Source of the DNA: Svornostia abyssi
GTDB taxonomy: Bacteria; Actinomycetota; Thermoleophilia; Solirubrobacterales; Solirubrobacteraceae
Length of the DNA stretch: 64,000 bases
Direction: 5' to 3'
Assembly: GCA_024666565.1 (NCBI GenBank)
Contig: CP088295.1
Coordinates: 3,410,001 to 3,474,000, forward strand
Every line of letters begins with the position of its first letter. The stretch's first letter is position 1. The notes under the pieces are model-generated. The model searched no databases. It was given only the letters and a program-made list of their open reading frames with translations, and was not told the DNA's origin. Of the stretch, positions 8,959 to 19,288 are shown one piece after another. Position numbers and translations under genes: made by a program.

Positions 8959-11526
8959 ATGTTGCTGCTCGACGCACTTCCCGAGGACCCGACCGAGGAC
9001 GCGCTGTACGACGGGTTCTCCACCTGGGCGGAGACGGAGGGCCTGACCCTCTACCCCCACCAGGACGAGGCCGCGATCGAGCTGTTCACCGGCAACAACG
9101 TCATCCTGGCGACGCCGACGGGCTCGGGGAAGTCGATGGTCGCGATCGCCGCGCACTTCGCGGCGATGGCTGACGGGCGCACGACCTACTACACCGCCCC
9201 GATCAAGGCGCTCGTCTCCGAGAAGTTCTTCGCCCTCTGCCAGGTCTTCGGCGCGGAGAACGTCGGGATGTCGACCGGCGACGCGTCCGTCAATGCCGAC
9301 GCGCCGATCGTGTGCTGCACCGCCGAGGTGCTGGCGAACATCGCGCTGCGCGAGGGCCGGGACGCGGACATCGGGCAGGTCGTCATGGATGAGTTCCACT
9401 TCTACGCCGAACCGCAGCGCGGCTGGGCGTGGCAGGTGCCGCTGCTGTGCCTCCCCCAGGCCCAGTTCCTGCTGATGTCGGCCACGCTCGGCGACGTCAC
9501 CGCACTCAGCGAGGACGTCACGCGTCGGACGGGCCGCGAGACCGCGGTCATCGACGATGCCGAGCGGCCCGTGCCGCTGACGTACCGGTGGTCGGAGGAG
9601 CCCCTGCACGAGCTGCTGGAGGAGCTCGCGCGGACCGATCAGGCGCCGGTCTACGTCGTGCACTTCACGCAGGCGTCGGCGATGGAGCGCGCGCAGTCGC
9701 TGCTCTCAGCCAAGCTCTGCACGCGCGAGGAGCGCGAGGCGATCGCCGACGTGATCGGCGCCTTCCGTTTCACGGCCGGCTTTGGCAAGACGCTGAGCAA
9801 GCTCGTCCGCGGCGGCATCGGCGTCCACCACGCCGGGATGCTCCCGCGCTACCGCCGCCTGGTCGAGCAGCTCGCGCAGACCGGTCTGCTGAAGGTCATC
9901 TGCGGCACCGACACGCTGGGCGTGGGAATCAACGTCCCGATCCGCACGGTCGTCTTCACCGGGCTGGCGAAGTACGACGGCACGAAGCACCGGCTGCTGA
10001 AGGCCCGCGAGTTCCACCAGATCGCCGGGCGCGCCGGCCGGGCCGGGTTCGACACGTCGGGCTACGTCATCGTGCAGGCGCCCGAGCACGTCATCGACAA
10101 CAAGCGCGCGCTCGCGAAGGCCGGGGATGACCCCAAGAAGCAGCGCAAGGTCCAGCGCAAGAAGCCCCAGGAGGGCGCGGTCGGCTGGAACGAGGAGACG
10201 TTCGAGCGCCTGAAGCACGCCAAGCCCGAGGCGCTCGTGTCCCGGATGCGCGTGGACCACGCGATGATCCTCAACGTCGTCAACCAGCCCGCGGACCCGA
10301 TCTCCACGATGCGCGCGCTGATGGAGGACAACCACGAGGACGAACGGGGCCGCCGTCGCCTGTCCGAGCAGGCCGAGACGCTCGGCAACGAACTGGTCGA
10401 AGCAGGGGTCCTCGAGTGGCTCCCCGAGCCCGACGAGCACGGGCGCACCCTGCAGCTCGCCCCGCACCTCCAGGACAACTTCGCGCTGAACCAGCCGCTC
10501 GCGTCGTTCGCCCTCGTCGCGTTCGATCTCCTCGACCCGGAGTCCGAGACCTACACGCTGGACATCCTGTCCGTGGTCGAGGCGATTCTCGATGACCCGT
10601 TCCCCGTCCTCTCGGCCCAGGCGCACAAGGAGCGCGGTGAAGCGGTCGCGGAGATGAAGGCCGAGGGCATCGAGTACGACGAGCGCATGGAGCTGCTCGA
10701 GCAGGTCACCCACCCCAGGCCACTGGCCGAGCCGCTCGAGGACGCACTGCGCATCTACCGCGAGACCCACCCGTGGGTGCGGGAGACCGACCTGTCGCCG
10801 AAGTCCGTGGTCCGGGACATGTACGAGCACGGCCGCACGTTCACCGAGTTCGTGTCGTTCTACGGGCTCGCGCGCTCCGAGGGCCTGGTCCTGCGGTACC
10901 TCAGCGACGCCTACCGGGCGCTGCGCCAGACGGTGCCCGAGCAGGTCAGGACCGACGAGCTCGATGACATCATCGACTGGCTCGGCGAGACCGTCCGCCA
11001 GACCGACTCGAGCCTGCTCGACGAGTGGGAGGCGCTGACCGATCCGGAGTCCGTGGCGCGCGCCGCGGCCGCCGCCGCCGCCGGGGAGCCGCCCGTCCCG
11101 CAGCGGCCGATCACCGCGAACGCCCGCGCATTCCGCGTGATGGTGCGCAACGCGATGTTCCAGAAGGTCCAGCTCGCCGCGCGCGACCGGTTCGATCAGC
11201 TCGCCGACGTCGAGGCCGCCTCGGCCGCACTCGCCGATCCGCCGCTGCGGGTCGCCATGACCGCGGCGGCGTGGGAGGAGGCGCTCGGCGCCTACTGGGA
11301 CGAGCACGACTCGATCGACGACGGGCCCGCAGCACGTGCCCCCGAGTTGCTCATCGTCGACCCGTCCCCCGCCGGCAGCGGCCCGCGGACCTGGCGGGTA
11401 CGGCAGATCATCCACGACCCCGAGGGACACCACGACTGGGCGATCGAGGCGACCGTGGACCTGGACGCGTCCGACAGCGCCGGCGAACCGGTCATCCGCA
11501 CGGAGTCGTTCGGCTCAGCCGGCTGA
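8959..11526 (+). CDS. Ski2-like DEAD/DEAH-box helicase with C-terminal DUF3516
   Basis: This 855-residue superfamily 2 helicase has motif I ATPTGSGKS (residues ~51-59), motif Ia YYTAPIKALVSEKF, motif II MDEFHFY (DEFH in place of DEVH), motif III SATLGD and motif VI HQIAGRAGRAG (~residues 355-365). The latter half matches the actinobacterial DUF3516 extension. Relatives (HelY/Mtr4-like) are thought to unwind structured RNA, but the role of this bacterial branch is not established. The ATG at 8959 is the first start that removes a non-family N-terminal extension. Its 3' end overlaps the convergent trehalose synthase gene by 12 bp. It appears monocistronic. Confidence 0.88.
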   Translation: MLLLDALPEDPTEDALYDGFSTWAETEGLTLYPHQDEAAIELFTGNNVILATPTGSGKSMVAIAAHFAAMADGRTTYYTAPIKALVSEKFFALCQVFGAENVGMSTGDASVNADAPIVCCTAEVLANIALREGRDADIGQVVMDEFHFYAEPQRGWAWQVPLLCLPQAQFLLMSATLGDVTALSEDVTRRTGRETAVIDDAERPVPLTYRWSEEPLHELLEELARTDQAPVYVVHFTQASAMERAQSLLSAKLCTREEREAIADVIGAFRFTAGFGKTLSKLVRGGIGVHHAGMLPRYRRLVEQLAQTGLLKVICGTDTLGVGINVPIRTVVFTGLAKYDGTKHRLLKAREFHQIAGRAGRAGFDTSGYVIVQAPEHVIDNKRALAKAGDDPKKQRKVQRKKPQEGAVGWNEETFERLKHAKPEALVSRMRVDHAMILNVVNQPADPISTMRALMEDNHEDERGRRRLSEQAETLGNELVEAGVLEWLPEPDEHGRTLQLAPHLQDNFALNQPLASFALVAFDLLDPESETYTLDILSVVEAILDDPFPVLSAQAHKERGEAVAEMKAEGIEYDERMELLEQVTHPRPLAEPLEDALRIYRETHPWVRETDLSPKSVVRDMYEHGRTFTEFVSFYGLARSEGLVLRYLSDAYRALRQTVPEQVRTDELDDIIDWLGETVRQTDSSLLDEWEALTDPESVARAAAAAAAGEPPVPQRPITANARAFRVMVRNAMFQKVQLAARDRFDQLADVEAASAALADPPLRVAMTAAAWEEALGAYWDEHDSIDDGPAARAPELLIVDPSPAGSGPRTWRVRQIIHDPEGHHDWAIEATVDLDASDSAGEPVIRTESFGSAG

Positions 11527-12960
11527 AGGCGCGGGCGCGGCGACCTTCAGGAAGACCGCCACCCAGTCCTCGAGATGGCGTGATTCCAGGAAGTGCTCGC
11601 GCACACGCTCGCGGGCGGCCGCGCCCAGCCGGGCGCGGTAGCCGCCGTCGTACAACAGGATGGCGAGCTTGCGGCCGTAGTCTTCGAGGTCGTCGGGGTC
11701 GTCGAGCAGCACGCCGCTCACACCGTCGACGATCTGGTCCTGGATCCCGCCGACACGCGTGGCCAGGACCGCCCGTGCCTTCCACATTCCCTCGGCGACC
11801 GTGAGGCCGAAGCCCTCGGCGCGCGACTTCTGCACGACGATGTCGGCACGCCGCTGGAGGGCGTTGACGATCGCCGCGTTCTCCTGCGGGTCGTCCATCG
11901 GCAGGCTCGCAAGGTGGATGCGGCTGCGCTCCAGCGGGGGCAGTGCGCGCCATCGCTCGGTGACGTCATGCAGGACGCGGGCGCCCTCCGGGTCGTCGGC
12001 CACAGCGGTCACGTCGGGCCCGGCGACGATCAGGTGCGCCCCGCCGAGATGCGGCAGTGCCTGCGCGAACCCGGTGACGACGCCGAGCGGGTCTTTGAGG
12101 TTGTCCCAGCGCGAGACCTGCGCGACGAGCGGCGCGTCGGGAGGCGTCGGCGCCTCTTCGATCATCATCGCGCGACGCTCGACGCGCCCGGGGCTGCGGT
12201 CACGTCGGAGGAAGCCCGCGTCGTCGTCGGCGCCGTCGGCGAGGAGCCCGGTCGACTGCAGGATGGCCATGACCGTCTCGGGCTCCATCGGCTGGTTCTT
12301 CGGCGAGAGGGCGTCGATCGACGGCGCGATGACGTGGCAGCGCGCCGGGTCCAGCCCGGGCCAGATGAACTCCTTGCGCGAGAAGACCCAGGCGCGCGCG
12401 TGCTCACCGTAGGGCCGGAGGAACGCCTGCGCCTGCTCGACATGCGCATTCGGGGTGTCCGCGCCGATGTGCAGCCGCCAGATGACGAGCGCGCCGCTGG
12501 CAGCCAGCGCCGGCGCCATGCCCGCGGTCTGCGGGTCGTGCAGGAGGACGACGTCCCGCGGCCGGACGCGCTCGATGAGGCCGGCGGCGTTCTCCGCACT
12601 GACCTCTTCGTAGATGTCTCGCTCGCGCTGGCCGAGCGGTCCGTCGTCACCGGGGAAGCCGTGGAGGCGGTTGTGGAGCCGCTTGGTGACGGCGAGGAAT
12701 TCGGGCGGGCAGTCGATCGTCACCCACCGGGCGTCCACCCCGCTGCCGCGGGCGTACCCGAGGAGCGTGCCGAGCATCTCGGCGACACCTCCCCCGCGTG
12801 CGGTGGAGTTCACGCACCACAGGACGCGGTCGTGCAGCAGCAGGCGGGCCTTGGCCGCGGCGTCGAGGAGCTCGGCGTACTGTGCCGCGGAGAGGAACGG
12901 CTCGAAGCGCTCCACCGCCAGCGGCGGCACGGCGAGGTCGTCCAGCACGGTGACAGACAC
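11515..12960 (-). CDS. treT: Trehalose glycosyltransferring synthase, TreT-like GT4
   Basis: The 481-residue GT-B glycosyltransferase shows the TreT signature segments [54 protein letters not shown] and [10 protein letters not shown], plus the GT4 E-x7-E-like region [14 protein letters not shown]. TreT joins an NDP-glucose and free glucose to make trehalose in one step and is reversible in archaeal examples. Trehalose would be a compatible solute here, consistent with the osmoprotectant ABC operon at 33.4-37 kb. The start is placed at GTG 12960 (VSVTVLDDL), because the 32 upstream residues are low-complexity and not family-like. A 174-bp region separates it from the divergent chemoreceptor gene. 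Confidence 0.85.
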   Translation of the reverse strand: MSVTVLDDLAVPPLAVERFEPFLSAAQYAELLDAAAKARLLLHDRVLWCVNSTARGGGVAEMLGTLLGYARGSGVDARWVTIDCPPEFLAVTKRLHNRLHGFPGDDGPLGQRERDIYEEVSAENAAGLIERVRPRDVVLLHDPQTAGMAPALAASGALVIWRLHIGADTPNAHVEQAQAFLRPYGEHARAWVFSRKEFIWPGLDPARCHVIAPSIDALSPKNQPMEPETVMAILQSTGLLADGADDDAGFLRRDRSPGRVERRAMMIEEAPTPPDAPLVAQVSRWDNLKDPLGVVTGFAQALPHLGGAHLIVAGPDVTAVADDPEGARVLHDVTERWRALPPLERSRIHLASLPMDDPQENAAIVNALQRRADIVVQKSRAEGFGLTVAEGMWKARAVLATRVGGIQDQIVDGVSGVLLDDPDDLEDYGRKLAILLYDGGYRARLGAAARERVREHFLESRHLEDWVAVFLKVAAPAPSAG

Positions 12961-13074
12961 GCCACGGACCGTACGGATCCTGGGCCGTGCAGGCGACCGC
13001 AGCCGCCACGGCAACGCCGTCGTAATTCCCCGCACCGGTCCGTCCGGAGGTGGCACGTGATGACTCGACTTCGC

Positions 13075-13101
13075 TCAAGCGCGGCGCGGGCTGGGCGATC
13101 T
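13075..13101 (+). promoter_or_regulatory. Weak sigma-28-like promoter candidate before chemoreceptor 1
   Basis: TCAA (13075-13078), exactly 15 bp of spacer, then GGCGATCT (13094-13101). Compared with TAAA-N15-GCCGATAA it matches 3 of 4 and 5 of 8 positions. The end of the -10 lies 33 bp before the ATG at 13135. The match is weak on its own and gains weight only from the two other candidates in this window. Confidence 0.3.
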
Positions 13102-13134
13102 CCTGACTGTCCCCGTCCAGGAGTGCTCTGCCCC

Positions 13135-15018
13135 ATGTCCGTCCTCCGTCGCGCCCGAGTCGGCGTTCGACTCACCCTCTCCTTCGCCCTGCTGCTCGCC
13201 GCGATCGCGACGACCGTCGTCGTGGGCGTGACGACCCTCGGCGACCTCAACGCTGCGTCCGATGACACCGAGGCGGGCCGGAACGTCGCCGCCCTCGCGA
13301 TCCTCGAGGACCTCGGGGTCAACAACGCGTCGAGCGCGCACGAGTTCGTTCGGCACCTGTACGTCTTCGACGGTGACCTGAAGGTCCAGGACGAGGTCGC
13401 CGCGAAGATCGAGCGCCAGCACGCGATTGCCGACAAGGCGCTGAAGGACGTCGGCCCGCTCGTGACGACGCCCGCCGCGAAGCAGGCGCTGGCCACGGTG
13501 ATCAAGGATCGTGCCGCGGTCGAGAAGCTCATGGACGAGGGCGTCGAGCTCTCGCGCCAGGAGACGATCCAGGAGGTCGAGGAGCGCGACGGCTCGCGGA
13601 CCCTCTACCTCGAGCAGCTCGTCCCCGCCATGGACCAGCTGTCGGCCGACGAGACGAAGCTCGTCGCGCAGGTCCGGCAGGACACCGACGCGGCGCTGCA
13701 GGCCACCGCCGACCAGGCGCGTGACGGCCAGCGGATCCTGCTCGGCGTCGGCCTCATCGCCGTGCTGCTGACGATCGCCCTCGCGCTCTTCATCACCCGC
13801 TCCATCACCAAGCCGATGCGGCGCTTCGTCACGCAGTTGCGCTCCGTCCAGGAGCACGACCTCACCGAGCTCGGGCGCGGCCTCCAGGCGATGGCCGACG
13901 GCGACCTCACGGTGCACGTCAGCGCGCAGGCCGAGCAGGTCGGCGACACGGCGCCGGACGAGGTCGGCGCCGCGGCGCGGGTCGTCGACTCCGTCGTCGA
14001 GCAGTCGCACAGCTCCATCGCGGCGTACGAGGAGACCCGCGGCAACCTCGGCGAGATCCTCTCCGGCGTGACGCGCTCCGCGCAGCAGGTCAGCCGCGCG
14101 TCGGGCCAGATGGCCAGCACCTCGCAGGAGTCCGGGGCGGCGATCCACGAGGTCGCCAACGCGATGACCGAGGTCGCTCAGGGCGCCGAGCGTCAGGTCG
14201 CCGCCGTCGCGACGACCCGCGACAGCGTCGAGCAGATCGCCGACAATGCCGAGCGCAGTGCGCGCCAGGCCCGCGAGACGGCCGAGGCCGCCGCGGGCGC
14301 CCGATCCGTGGCCCGGGATGGTGTCGGCGCCGCCGGTGCCGCCACCGAGGCGATGGAGTCGGTCCGCACCGCCACGGAGGCCGCGACGGTCGCCATGCGC
14401 GAGCTCGCCGCGAAGTCCGAGCGCATCGGCACGATCGTCGACACCATCACCGCCATCGCCGAGCAGACCAATCTCCTGGCGCTCAACGCCGCCATCGAGG
14501 CCGCCCGCGCGGGCGAGCAGGGCCGCGGATTCGCGGTCGTCGCCGACGAGGTCCGCAAGCTCGCCGAGGAATCGCAGGGCTCCGCGACCGAGATCGCCGC
14601 GCTGCTCGACGACATCTCCAAGGGCACGCAGGGCGCGGTCTCACTCGTCGAGGACGGCGCCAAGCGCACCGGCGACGGCGCGACGACGGTCGAGCAGGCG
14701 CGTGCCGCGTTCGAGCGCATCGACGAGGCGGTCGAGGGCATGACCGCGCGCGTCGAGGCGATCGCCGCCGACGTCGGCGAGTCCGCCGAGCTCATGCGCG
14801 GCCGCATCGCGCACGACATGGCCGAGATGAGCGCCGTGGCCGAGCAGTCGTCCGCGTCGGCCGAGGAGGTCTCCGCGTCCACGCAGGAGACCTCTGCCGC
14901 GACGCAGCAGGTCGCCAACTCCGCCCAGGAGCTTGCGACCACCGCCGCCGAGCTCGAGCGCCTCGTCGAGAAGTTCCGCGTCGAGGACGACCGCGCGGAC
15001 CTCGGCATCGCCTCCTAG
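13135..15018 (+). CDS. Methyl-accepting chemotaxis protein 1
   Basis: The 627-residue chemoreceptor has a first membrane helix (residues ~8-30), a ~180-residue four-helix-bundle-type extracellular sensor, a second helix ([19 protein letters not shown]), a HAMP region (SITKPMRRF to GDLTVHVSA) and a long coiled-coil signalling domain. The hairpin tip, which contacts CheA/CheW, is canonical: [20 protein letters not shown] then [23 protein letters not shown] lies 12 bp before the ATG. The final 60 residues are rich in Ser/Ala/Gln/Glu heptads and contain potential methylation sites. No cheA/cheW/cheY genes are in the window, so signalling must be completed elsewhere. The sensed ligand is unknown. 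Confidence 0.92.
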   Translation: MSVLRRARVGVRLTLSFALLLAAIATTVVVGVTTLGDLNAASDDTEAGRNVAALAILEDLGVNNASSAHEFVRHLYVFDGDLKVQDEVAAKIERQHAIADKALKDVGPLVTTPAAKQALATVIKDRAAVEKLMDEGVELSRQETIQEVEERDGSRTLYLEQLVPAMDQLSADETKLVAQVRQDTDAALQATADQARDGQRILLGVGLIAVLLTIALALFITRSITKPMRRFVTQLRSVQEHDLTELGRGLQAMADGDLTVHVSAQAEQVGDTAPDEVGAAARVVDSVVEQSHSSIAAYEETRGNLGEILSGVTRSAQQVSRASGQMASTSQESGAAIHEVANAMTEVAQGAERQVAAVATTRDSVEQIADNAERSARQARETAEAAAGARSVARDGVGAAGAATEAMESVRTATEAATVAMRELAAKSERIGTIVDTITAIAEQTNLLALNAAIEAARAGEQGRGFAVVADEVRKLAEESQGSATEIAALLDDISKGTQGAVSLVEDGAKRTGDGATTVEQARAAFERIDEAVEGMTARVEAIAADVGESAELMRGRIAHDMAEMSAVAEQSSASAEEVSASTQETSAATQQVANSAQELATTAAELERLVEKFRVEDDRADLGIAS

Positions 15019-15443
15019 TCCTGACCGGCTTCCCGCTGCGCGGCCTCCTGCTCCAGGCGGTCGCGCAGCGTCTCCGGCAGCCGGGCGGACGTCTGGGCCT
15101 CGTAGTCGAAGCCCACGAGCCAGCCGTAGCCCTCGGCCGCCACGCGGTCGTCAACGCGCATGGTGAAGTCCACGCGGAACGCCGACCGGCGGACCTCCCC
15201 CACCTCGCACGCCACCGCGACCTCCTCGTCGAAGTAGACGGGTGACCGGTAGGTGATGTGGCATTCGGCGAAGATGAGGCCGAACGTGTCCGCCTCAGGA
15301 TGTGACGGGTCGTGCTCGGGCGCGAGCACTCGCAGGTACGCAATCCGCGCGGTCTCGAAGTACCGCAGGAACACGACGTTGTTGAGGTGCCGCATGGCGT
15401 CGAGGTCGCCGAAGCGGACGCGTTCGCGGTGGATGAACGGCAT
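15015..15443 (-). CDS. Acyl-CoA thioesterase, 4HBT hotdog family
   Basis: The 142-residue hotdog-fold protein has the 4HBT active-site pattern: [20 protein letters not shown], with the catalytic Asp and the GDLDAxxHxNN motif. [13 protein letters not shown] segment follows. Family members hydrolyse the thioester of 4-hydroxybenzoyl-CoA or medium/long acyl-CoAs (YbgC/FadM-like). The start ATG at 15443 places the motif at the usual ~10 residues from the N-terminus. Its stop overlaps that of the convergent chemoreceptor by 3 bp. It diverges from the Ser/Thr kinase gene with a 75-bp gap. The specific substrate cannot be determined. Confidence 0.85.
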   Translation of the reverse strand: MPFIHRERVRFGDLDAMRHLNNVVFLRYFETARIAYLRVLAPEHDPSHPEADTFGLIFAECHITYRSPVYFDEEVAVACEVGEVRRSAFRVDFTMRVDDRVAAEGYGWLVGFDYEAQTSARLPETLRDRLEQEAAQREAGQD

Positions 15444-15518
15444 CGCGCCATCCTGCCAAGCGCGGCGGCGGCGGTAACGGTTGTCCTGCTGCGGAGTAGG
15501 ATCGCTCGGACGCGCCAT

Positions 15519-16956
15519 ATGAGCACGGAGCACGACGCCATCCTGCAGGACCAGCGCTTCGGCCCCTATTTGGTCGAAGGCGTGCTCGGCCGTGGGGGCA
15601 TGGGCGTGGTCTACCAAGGCCGCCACGTGCATCTCGACCGCCCCGCCGCGATCAAGGTTCTGGGTGACTGGTGGCGGGGTGACGAGGAGGCCCGCGAGCG
15701 ATTCCTGCGCGAATCGCGACTGGCCGCGCGCCTGCAGCACCCCAACATCGTCGCGATCTACGACGCCGGTGAGCTCGACGGCCGCCTGTACGTGGCGATG
15801 CAGCTCGTCCGCGGCGGCGACCTGCACCAGCTGCTGGACAACGGGCCGCTGGCCCCGGCTCGGGCGCTCTCGATCATCGAGCAGCTCGCCTCGGCGCTCG
15901 ACACCGCCCACGACGCCGGCCTCGTCCACCGCGACGTCAAGCCAGGCAACGTCCTGCTCGAGGGGGGACCGGGCGGTCCTCTCCGATTTCGGCCTGATCA
16001 AGCCGCTGCACGCCCAGGGACCCGAGATCACCCGGGTGGGCGAGTTCATGGGCACTGTCGAATGGGCGGCGCCTGAGCAGATCGAGCCCGAGCGCTTCGG
16101 CCCGCTCAGCGCGCAGACCGACGTCTACGCGCTCGGCGCGCTCCTGTACGCCTGTCTGACCGGCGAGCTGCCCTACGACGCGGACAGCGTCTCGAGGATG
16201 CTGTTCGCGCACCTCCACGAACCGCCGCCCCGGCTGGACCGCTGCCGCGACGACGTCTCGCCGGAGCTGCAGGCGGTCATCGACCGCGCGATGGCCAAGA
16301 CGCCGGCCGAGCGCTTCACGAGCTGCGGGGAACTCGCGGCCGCCGCGCGCGCCGCGCTGGAGGCCGACGGCCAGGTCCTCCCCGTGCCGGTGGGCCTGCC
16401 GCCGCGACCGAGCGACCACGGCGACCAGCGCGTCCCCGCCCCCGCGCCGCCGTCGGACCACGGCAGCCGCGACGTCCAGCCCGCGCGCTCGCGCCGGCCG
16501 CTCCTGCTTGGCGCCGCTCTGGCGCTCGTCGCAGCCCTCGCGATCGTCGCGGTGGTGGCGCTGGACGGCGACGACGGCAAGGCGGCGTACGCCGCGAGCT
16601 GGCAGACCAGCCGCGACGCCTACGGCGCCGAACTCGACACGGCGACCGAGCAGGCGCAGACGAGCGGGTCGCTGGCGCTGCAGCGGGACTTCGCGATCAA
16701 GGTTCGCGACGCCGCGCGACGCCACGCCGACCGCATGCGCGCCACCTCGCCCCCCGACGACCTCGTCCAGGAGCGCGACGCGCTCGTCGCGGCGCTCGTG
16801 CTGCTCGCCGACGAGGCGTCAAGCGCGCTTGCCGCCTCACGCTATGGCTCGATCGAACCCGTGCGGCGGTTCTCCGAGCGCCTCCAGCAGGGTCAGGATC
16901 CGGCCGAGGCCGAGATCCAGCGGGTCACCGCGCTGATCGACGCCGAGCTCGACTGA
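15519..16956 (+). CDS. PknB-type Ser/Thr protein kinase, with an apparent frameshift
   Basis: Reconstructed as 478 residues. The Gly-rich loop GRGGMGVVYQG (residues 24-34), VAIK-type lysine (K46) and catalytic HRDVKPGN (137-144) are in the first frame. DFGLIKPL, activation-loop GTVEWAAPEQ and the C-lobe (DVYALGALLYACLTGELPY) are in another frame. The break is a run of six G at 15962-15967; five would restore LLEGDRAVLSDFGL. After the kinase come a Pro-rich linker, one membrane helix (~residue 330) and a ~120-residue helical extracellular domain without PASTA repeats. If intact, it is a transmembrane receptor-type kinase. As written, translation would lose the DFG motif and be inactive. The frameshift is probably a sequence error. 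Confidence 0.85.
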
Positions 16957-16968
16957 GCCCGCGGCTCA
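16954..16968. terminator. Small hairpin shared by convergent stop codons
   Basis: TGAGCC-CGC-GGCTCA is a perfect 6-bp stem with a 3-nt loop that contains the stop codons of both the kinase (+) and the following membrane protein (-). It could act as a weak bidirectional terminator; there is no T-tract. Confidence 0.4.
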
Positions 16969-17616
16969 CGCGCCCGCCCACCCCACCCCGCGGAGGGTGT
17001 CGCGCACCACGGCCTCGCCGGTGCCGAACACCAGGGCCGCGGCCACGGCGGCGCCGACGGCGATCACGCGGAGGGCCGGGCGGTTGACCAGGAGGAGGGG
17101 CAGGGTCATGCCGGCACCGAACTGGGCGCCGACGATGAGCAGCGCCGGACGCGTGTCCCAGATCGTGGCGAGGAGCACCGCCTCGCCCATGAGCGCGCCT
17201 GCGGGCAGTGCGGCGGCCACGGCGCCCGTGATGTCGTCGCGCCGGCGCCACAGGCAGCCCGCCGCGCCGAACGCGGCCCCGATGCCCAACGCGACCATCC
17301 CCCACGACGCGCCCACCACCACGGCGTAGCCGAGGGCTCCGGGGCCGGCCATGCCGACCATGGCCAGGTAGTACGCGGCGGTGCCGACCGCCAGCGCGGT
17401 CGCCCCGGCGATCGCGGCCACCCGGGCCTGCGGCGCGAGTGCGCCCGCGACGAACGCCGTCACCAGCCACGGCGCGCCGAGCGCGCCGACCCACCCGAGC
17501 CCGGGCCGGAGATCTCCGACGTGCTGCGCGCCGAGCCCGAGGGCCACGCCGAGTCCGGCCGCGGCGAGCAGGACGACGGCGAGCGGGTGCTTGTCGGCGT
17601 GGCGGACGAGGACCAC
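16966..17616 (-). CDS. Uncharacterised multi-spanning membrane protein
   Basis: The 216-residue protein is almost entirely hydrophobic, with about six membrane helices rich in Ala, Gly and Val (for example LAVVLLAAAGLGVALGLGA). There is a short polar loop with RRRDD near the middle. No transporter or enzyme motif is recognised; the composition is like small actinobacterial DUF-type membrane proteins. The GTG at 17616 is used as the start because it directly precedes the first helix. It lies 30 bp downstream of another membrane protein gene on the same strand and may be co-transcribed with it. No function is proposed. Confidence 0.65.
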   Translation of the reverse strand: MVLVRHADKHPLAVVLLAAAGLGVALGLGAQHVGDLRPGLGWVGALGAPWLVTAFVAGALAPQARVAAIAGATALAVGTAAYYLAMVGMAGPGALGYAVVVGASWGMVALGIGAAFGAAGCLWRRRDDITGAVAAALPAGALMGEAVLLATIWDTRPALLIVGAQFGAGMTLPLLLVNRPALRVIAVGAAVAAALVFGTGEAVVRDTLRGVGWAGA

Positions 17617-17646
17617 GCAGGGCAGTATCGCAAGCCGGTCGCGCGG

Positions 17647-18507
17647 TCAGTCGGCCACGCGGTCGGCCCGCGCGCGCAGTTCCTGCGCGGCGTCGAGCTG
17701 CGCTTCGCCGGGATTGGCCTCCAGCTCGGACTCCGAGACGCGTTTGGGGCCCTTGCCTTCAGCGACGAGTTCGGCGTTGGTCTTCCCACCGATCGCGTCC
17801 TGCAGCGACTTCTTCCAGCTGTCGGACCGGCGGTTGGCGAAGCGCTCCACGGCCCGGGCCTGCTTCTCGGGGCGGCGGTCGCCGTAGAACCTCTTCGCCC
17901 ACCAGGAGGTGGGCTTGGCCAGGCGACACGCGCCGATGAGCGAGACGAGCGGGATGAACAGCCCCACGAGCCCGTGCGTCACCCGTTCCTTGGCGAAGCA
18001 GACGAGGCTGAAGGCCAGCGTCGTCGCGACGGTGAGGATGACGGCCCACGCGCCCTGCTCCAGGTCGAGCGGATTGATGCCCAACAGCAGCAGGCCCATG
18101 AGCGTGGCGGCGTACAGCGCGGCGTCGATCGACGCGCGGCCCTGCTTGGCCCAGTACACGTCGCTCAGGTACACCCAGAGCGCGAACTCGTCGATGGTGA
18201 GGCCCATGCCGACGCCGAAGAGCACCGCGCAGAGCTCGAACCACGGCGTCTCGTCGCGCAGCGTGAACGCGAGGGTCCCGGCCGCCATCATCATGCAGAT
18301 GCCCCAGACCAGGTGGTGCAGGTGGACACCGCCGTCCGTCACCACGCTGCCCGGCCACCAGGTGGTGCTGCGGCCCAGGCGGGCGCTCGTGCGGATGAAC
18401 AGGAACGAGCAGAGGAACGCCACGAGCAACAGGAAGATGCCCTGTCGGCCGTGCTCGGCGATCTGGTCGTTCCAGAAGTCGCTCAGCAGCGTGGCGGTGG
18501 TGGTCAT
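17647..18507 (-). CDS. Conserved actinobacterial integral membrane protein
   Basis: The 286-residue protein (start ATG 18507; upstream in-frame starts to 18552 also exist) has about six membrane helices followed by a ~90-residue basic, charged cytoplasmic tail. A conserved-looking polar patch VTDGGVHLHHLVWG lies after the first helix, and LTIDEFALWVYLSDVYW lies between later helices. The clustered His and Asp/Glu residues could bind metal, but I recognise no named family function. The tail is rich in Lys/Arg/Glu (KRVSESELEANPGE). It is divergent from the fatty-acid hydroxylase gene with a 92-bp gap. Confidence 0.65.
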   Translation of the reverse strand: MTTTATLLSDFWNDQIAEHGRQGIFLLLVAFLCSFLFIRTSARLGRSTTWWPGSVVTDGGVHLHHLVWGICMMMAAGTLAFTLRDETPWFELCAVLFGVGMGLTIDEFALWVYLSDVYWAKQGRASIDAALYAATLMGLLLLGINPLDLEQGAWAVILTVATTLAFSLVCFAKERVTHGLVGLFIPLVSLIGACRLAKPTSWWAKRFYGDRRPEKQARAVERFANRRSDSWKKSLQDAIGGKTNAELVAEGKGPKRVSESELEANPGEAQLDAAQELRARADRVAD

Positions 18508-18599
18508 GGTTGCGATCATCGGCGTGGCTGCGTCTGAGCTGTAGCGTGGCACGGCTGCCGGTTCTCACCTGCCGGTATGGGTACTACGATGCCCTGATC

Positions 18600-19256
18600 A
18601 TGGCCCGCAGCTCCGACCCCCGCAGTGAGGTCCTCAAGGCCTCGCCCCGCATGTTCGAGAACGACGTGCTCGACAAGCTCTCGCGGGTTCACCCGTCGAT
18701 TCCGGTGATCCTGTTCGTCCCGGCGATCGTGACCCTGTTCGTCCTGGGTCTGCAGGGTCTCGGGGCCGTGGCCCTCGCCTGGGTCGCCGCGGGCTACGTG
18801 TTCTGGACGCTGCTCGAGTACTGGCTGCACCGCGTGGTGTTCCACTTCGAGCCCGAGGACGGAGTCGGCGCGCGGTTGCACTGGATCATCCATGGCGTGC
18901 ACCACGACCACCCGAACGATCCGATGCGCCTCGTGATGCCGCCGTCGGTGAGCGTGCCGCTGGCGCTCATGTTCTATGGGGCCTTTCTCATCGTGCTGGG
19001 CAGCGACCGGGCGATGGCGTTCGGGTCGGGCTTCCTCGCCGGGTACCTCGTCTACGACATGACGCACTACTACCTCCACCACCGCGTGCCCACGTCGCGC
19101 CTCGGCAAGCGCCTGCGCGAACACCACATGCGCCACCACTTCCAGGACCACACGCGCGGCTTCGGCGTCAGCAGCCCGGTGTGGGATCGCGTGTTCGGCA
19201 CGTCGCCCCAGGGCAACCGCCGGGAACGTCCGGCCAGGCGCGAGGTCGCGCACTAA
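18600..19256 (+). CDS. Fatty acid hydroxylase / sterol desaturase superfamily protein
   Basis: The 218-residue integral membrane di-iron enzyme has the eight-histidine pattern of the FA hydroxylase superfamily: HRVVFH, HGVHHDHPND, HYYLHHRVP and HHMRHHFQDH, interleaved with four membrane helices. The spacing and ~210-residue length resemble the 2-hydroxylase (FA2H/Scs7) branch, which hydroxylates acyl chains of complex lipids. Whether the substrate here is a free fatty acid, a membrane lipid or a carotenoid is not inferable. The ATG at 18600 is preceded only weakly by a ribosome-binding site. Its TAA stop overlaps a TAAA box of a possible sigma-28 promoter for the next gene. Confidence 0.82.
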   Translation: MARSSDPRSEVLKASPRMFENDVLDKLSRVHPSIPVILFVPAIVTLFVLGLQGLGAVALAWVAAGYVFWTLLEYWLHRVVFHFEPEDGVGARLHWIIHGVHHDHPNDPMRLVMPPSVSVPLALMFYGAFLIVLGSDRAMAFGSGFLAGYLVYDMTHYYLHHRVPTSRLGKRLREHHMRHHFQDHTRGFGVSSPVWDRVFGTSPQGNRRERPARREVAH

Positions 19257-19281
19257 ACCTCGGGCGCCGGGCCGCCGACAC
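19254..19281 (+). promoter_or_regulatory. Sigma-28-like promoter candidate before the rod-like gene
   Basis: TAAA (19254-19257), a 16-bp spacer, then GCCGACAC (19274-19281): 4 of 4 and 5 of 8 matches to TAAA-N15-GCCGATAA, with one extra spacer base. The TAA is also the stop codon of the upstream hydroxylase gene. Transcription would start at about the GTG at 19289, so the message would be leaderless or nearly so. Confidence 0.4.
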
Positions 19282-19288
19282 CCAGAGG

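Noticed and set aside
13021..13080. Riboswitch or attenuator before chemoreceptor 1
   Set aside because: No conserved fold could be drawn; the region is only 174 bp and shared with the divergent treT.
15962..15967. Programmed frameshifting in the Ser/Thr kinase
   Set aside because: No shift-stimulating structure was recognised and the same kind of error recurs in eight other genes, so sequence error is simpler.
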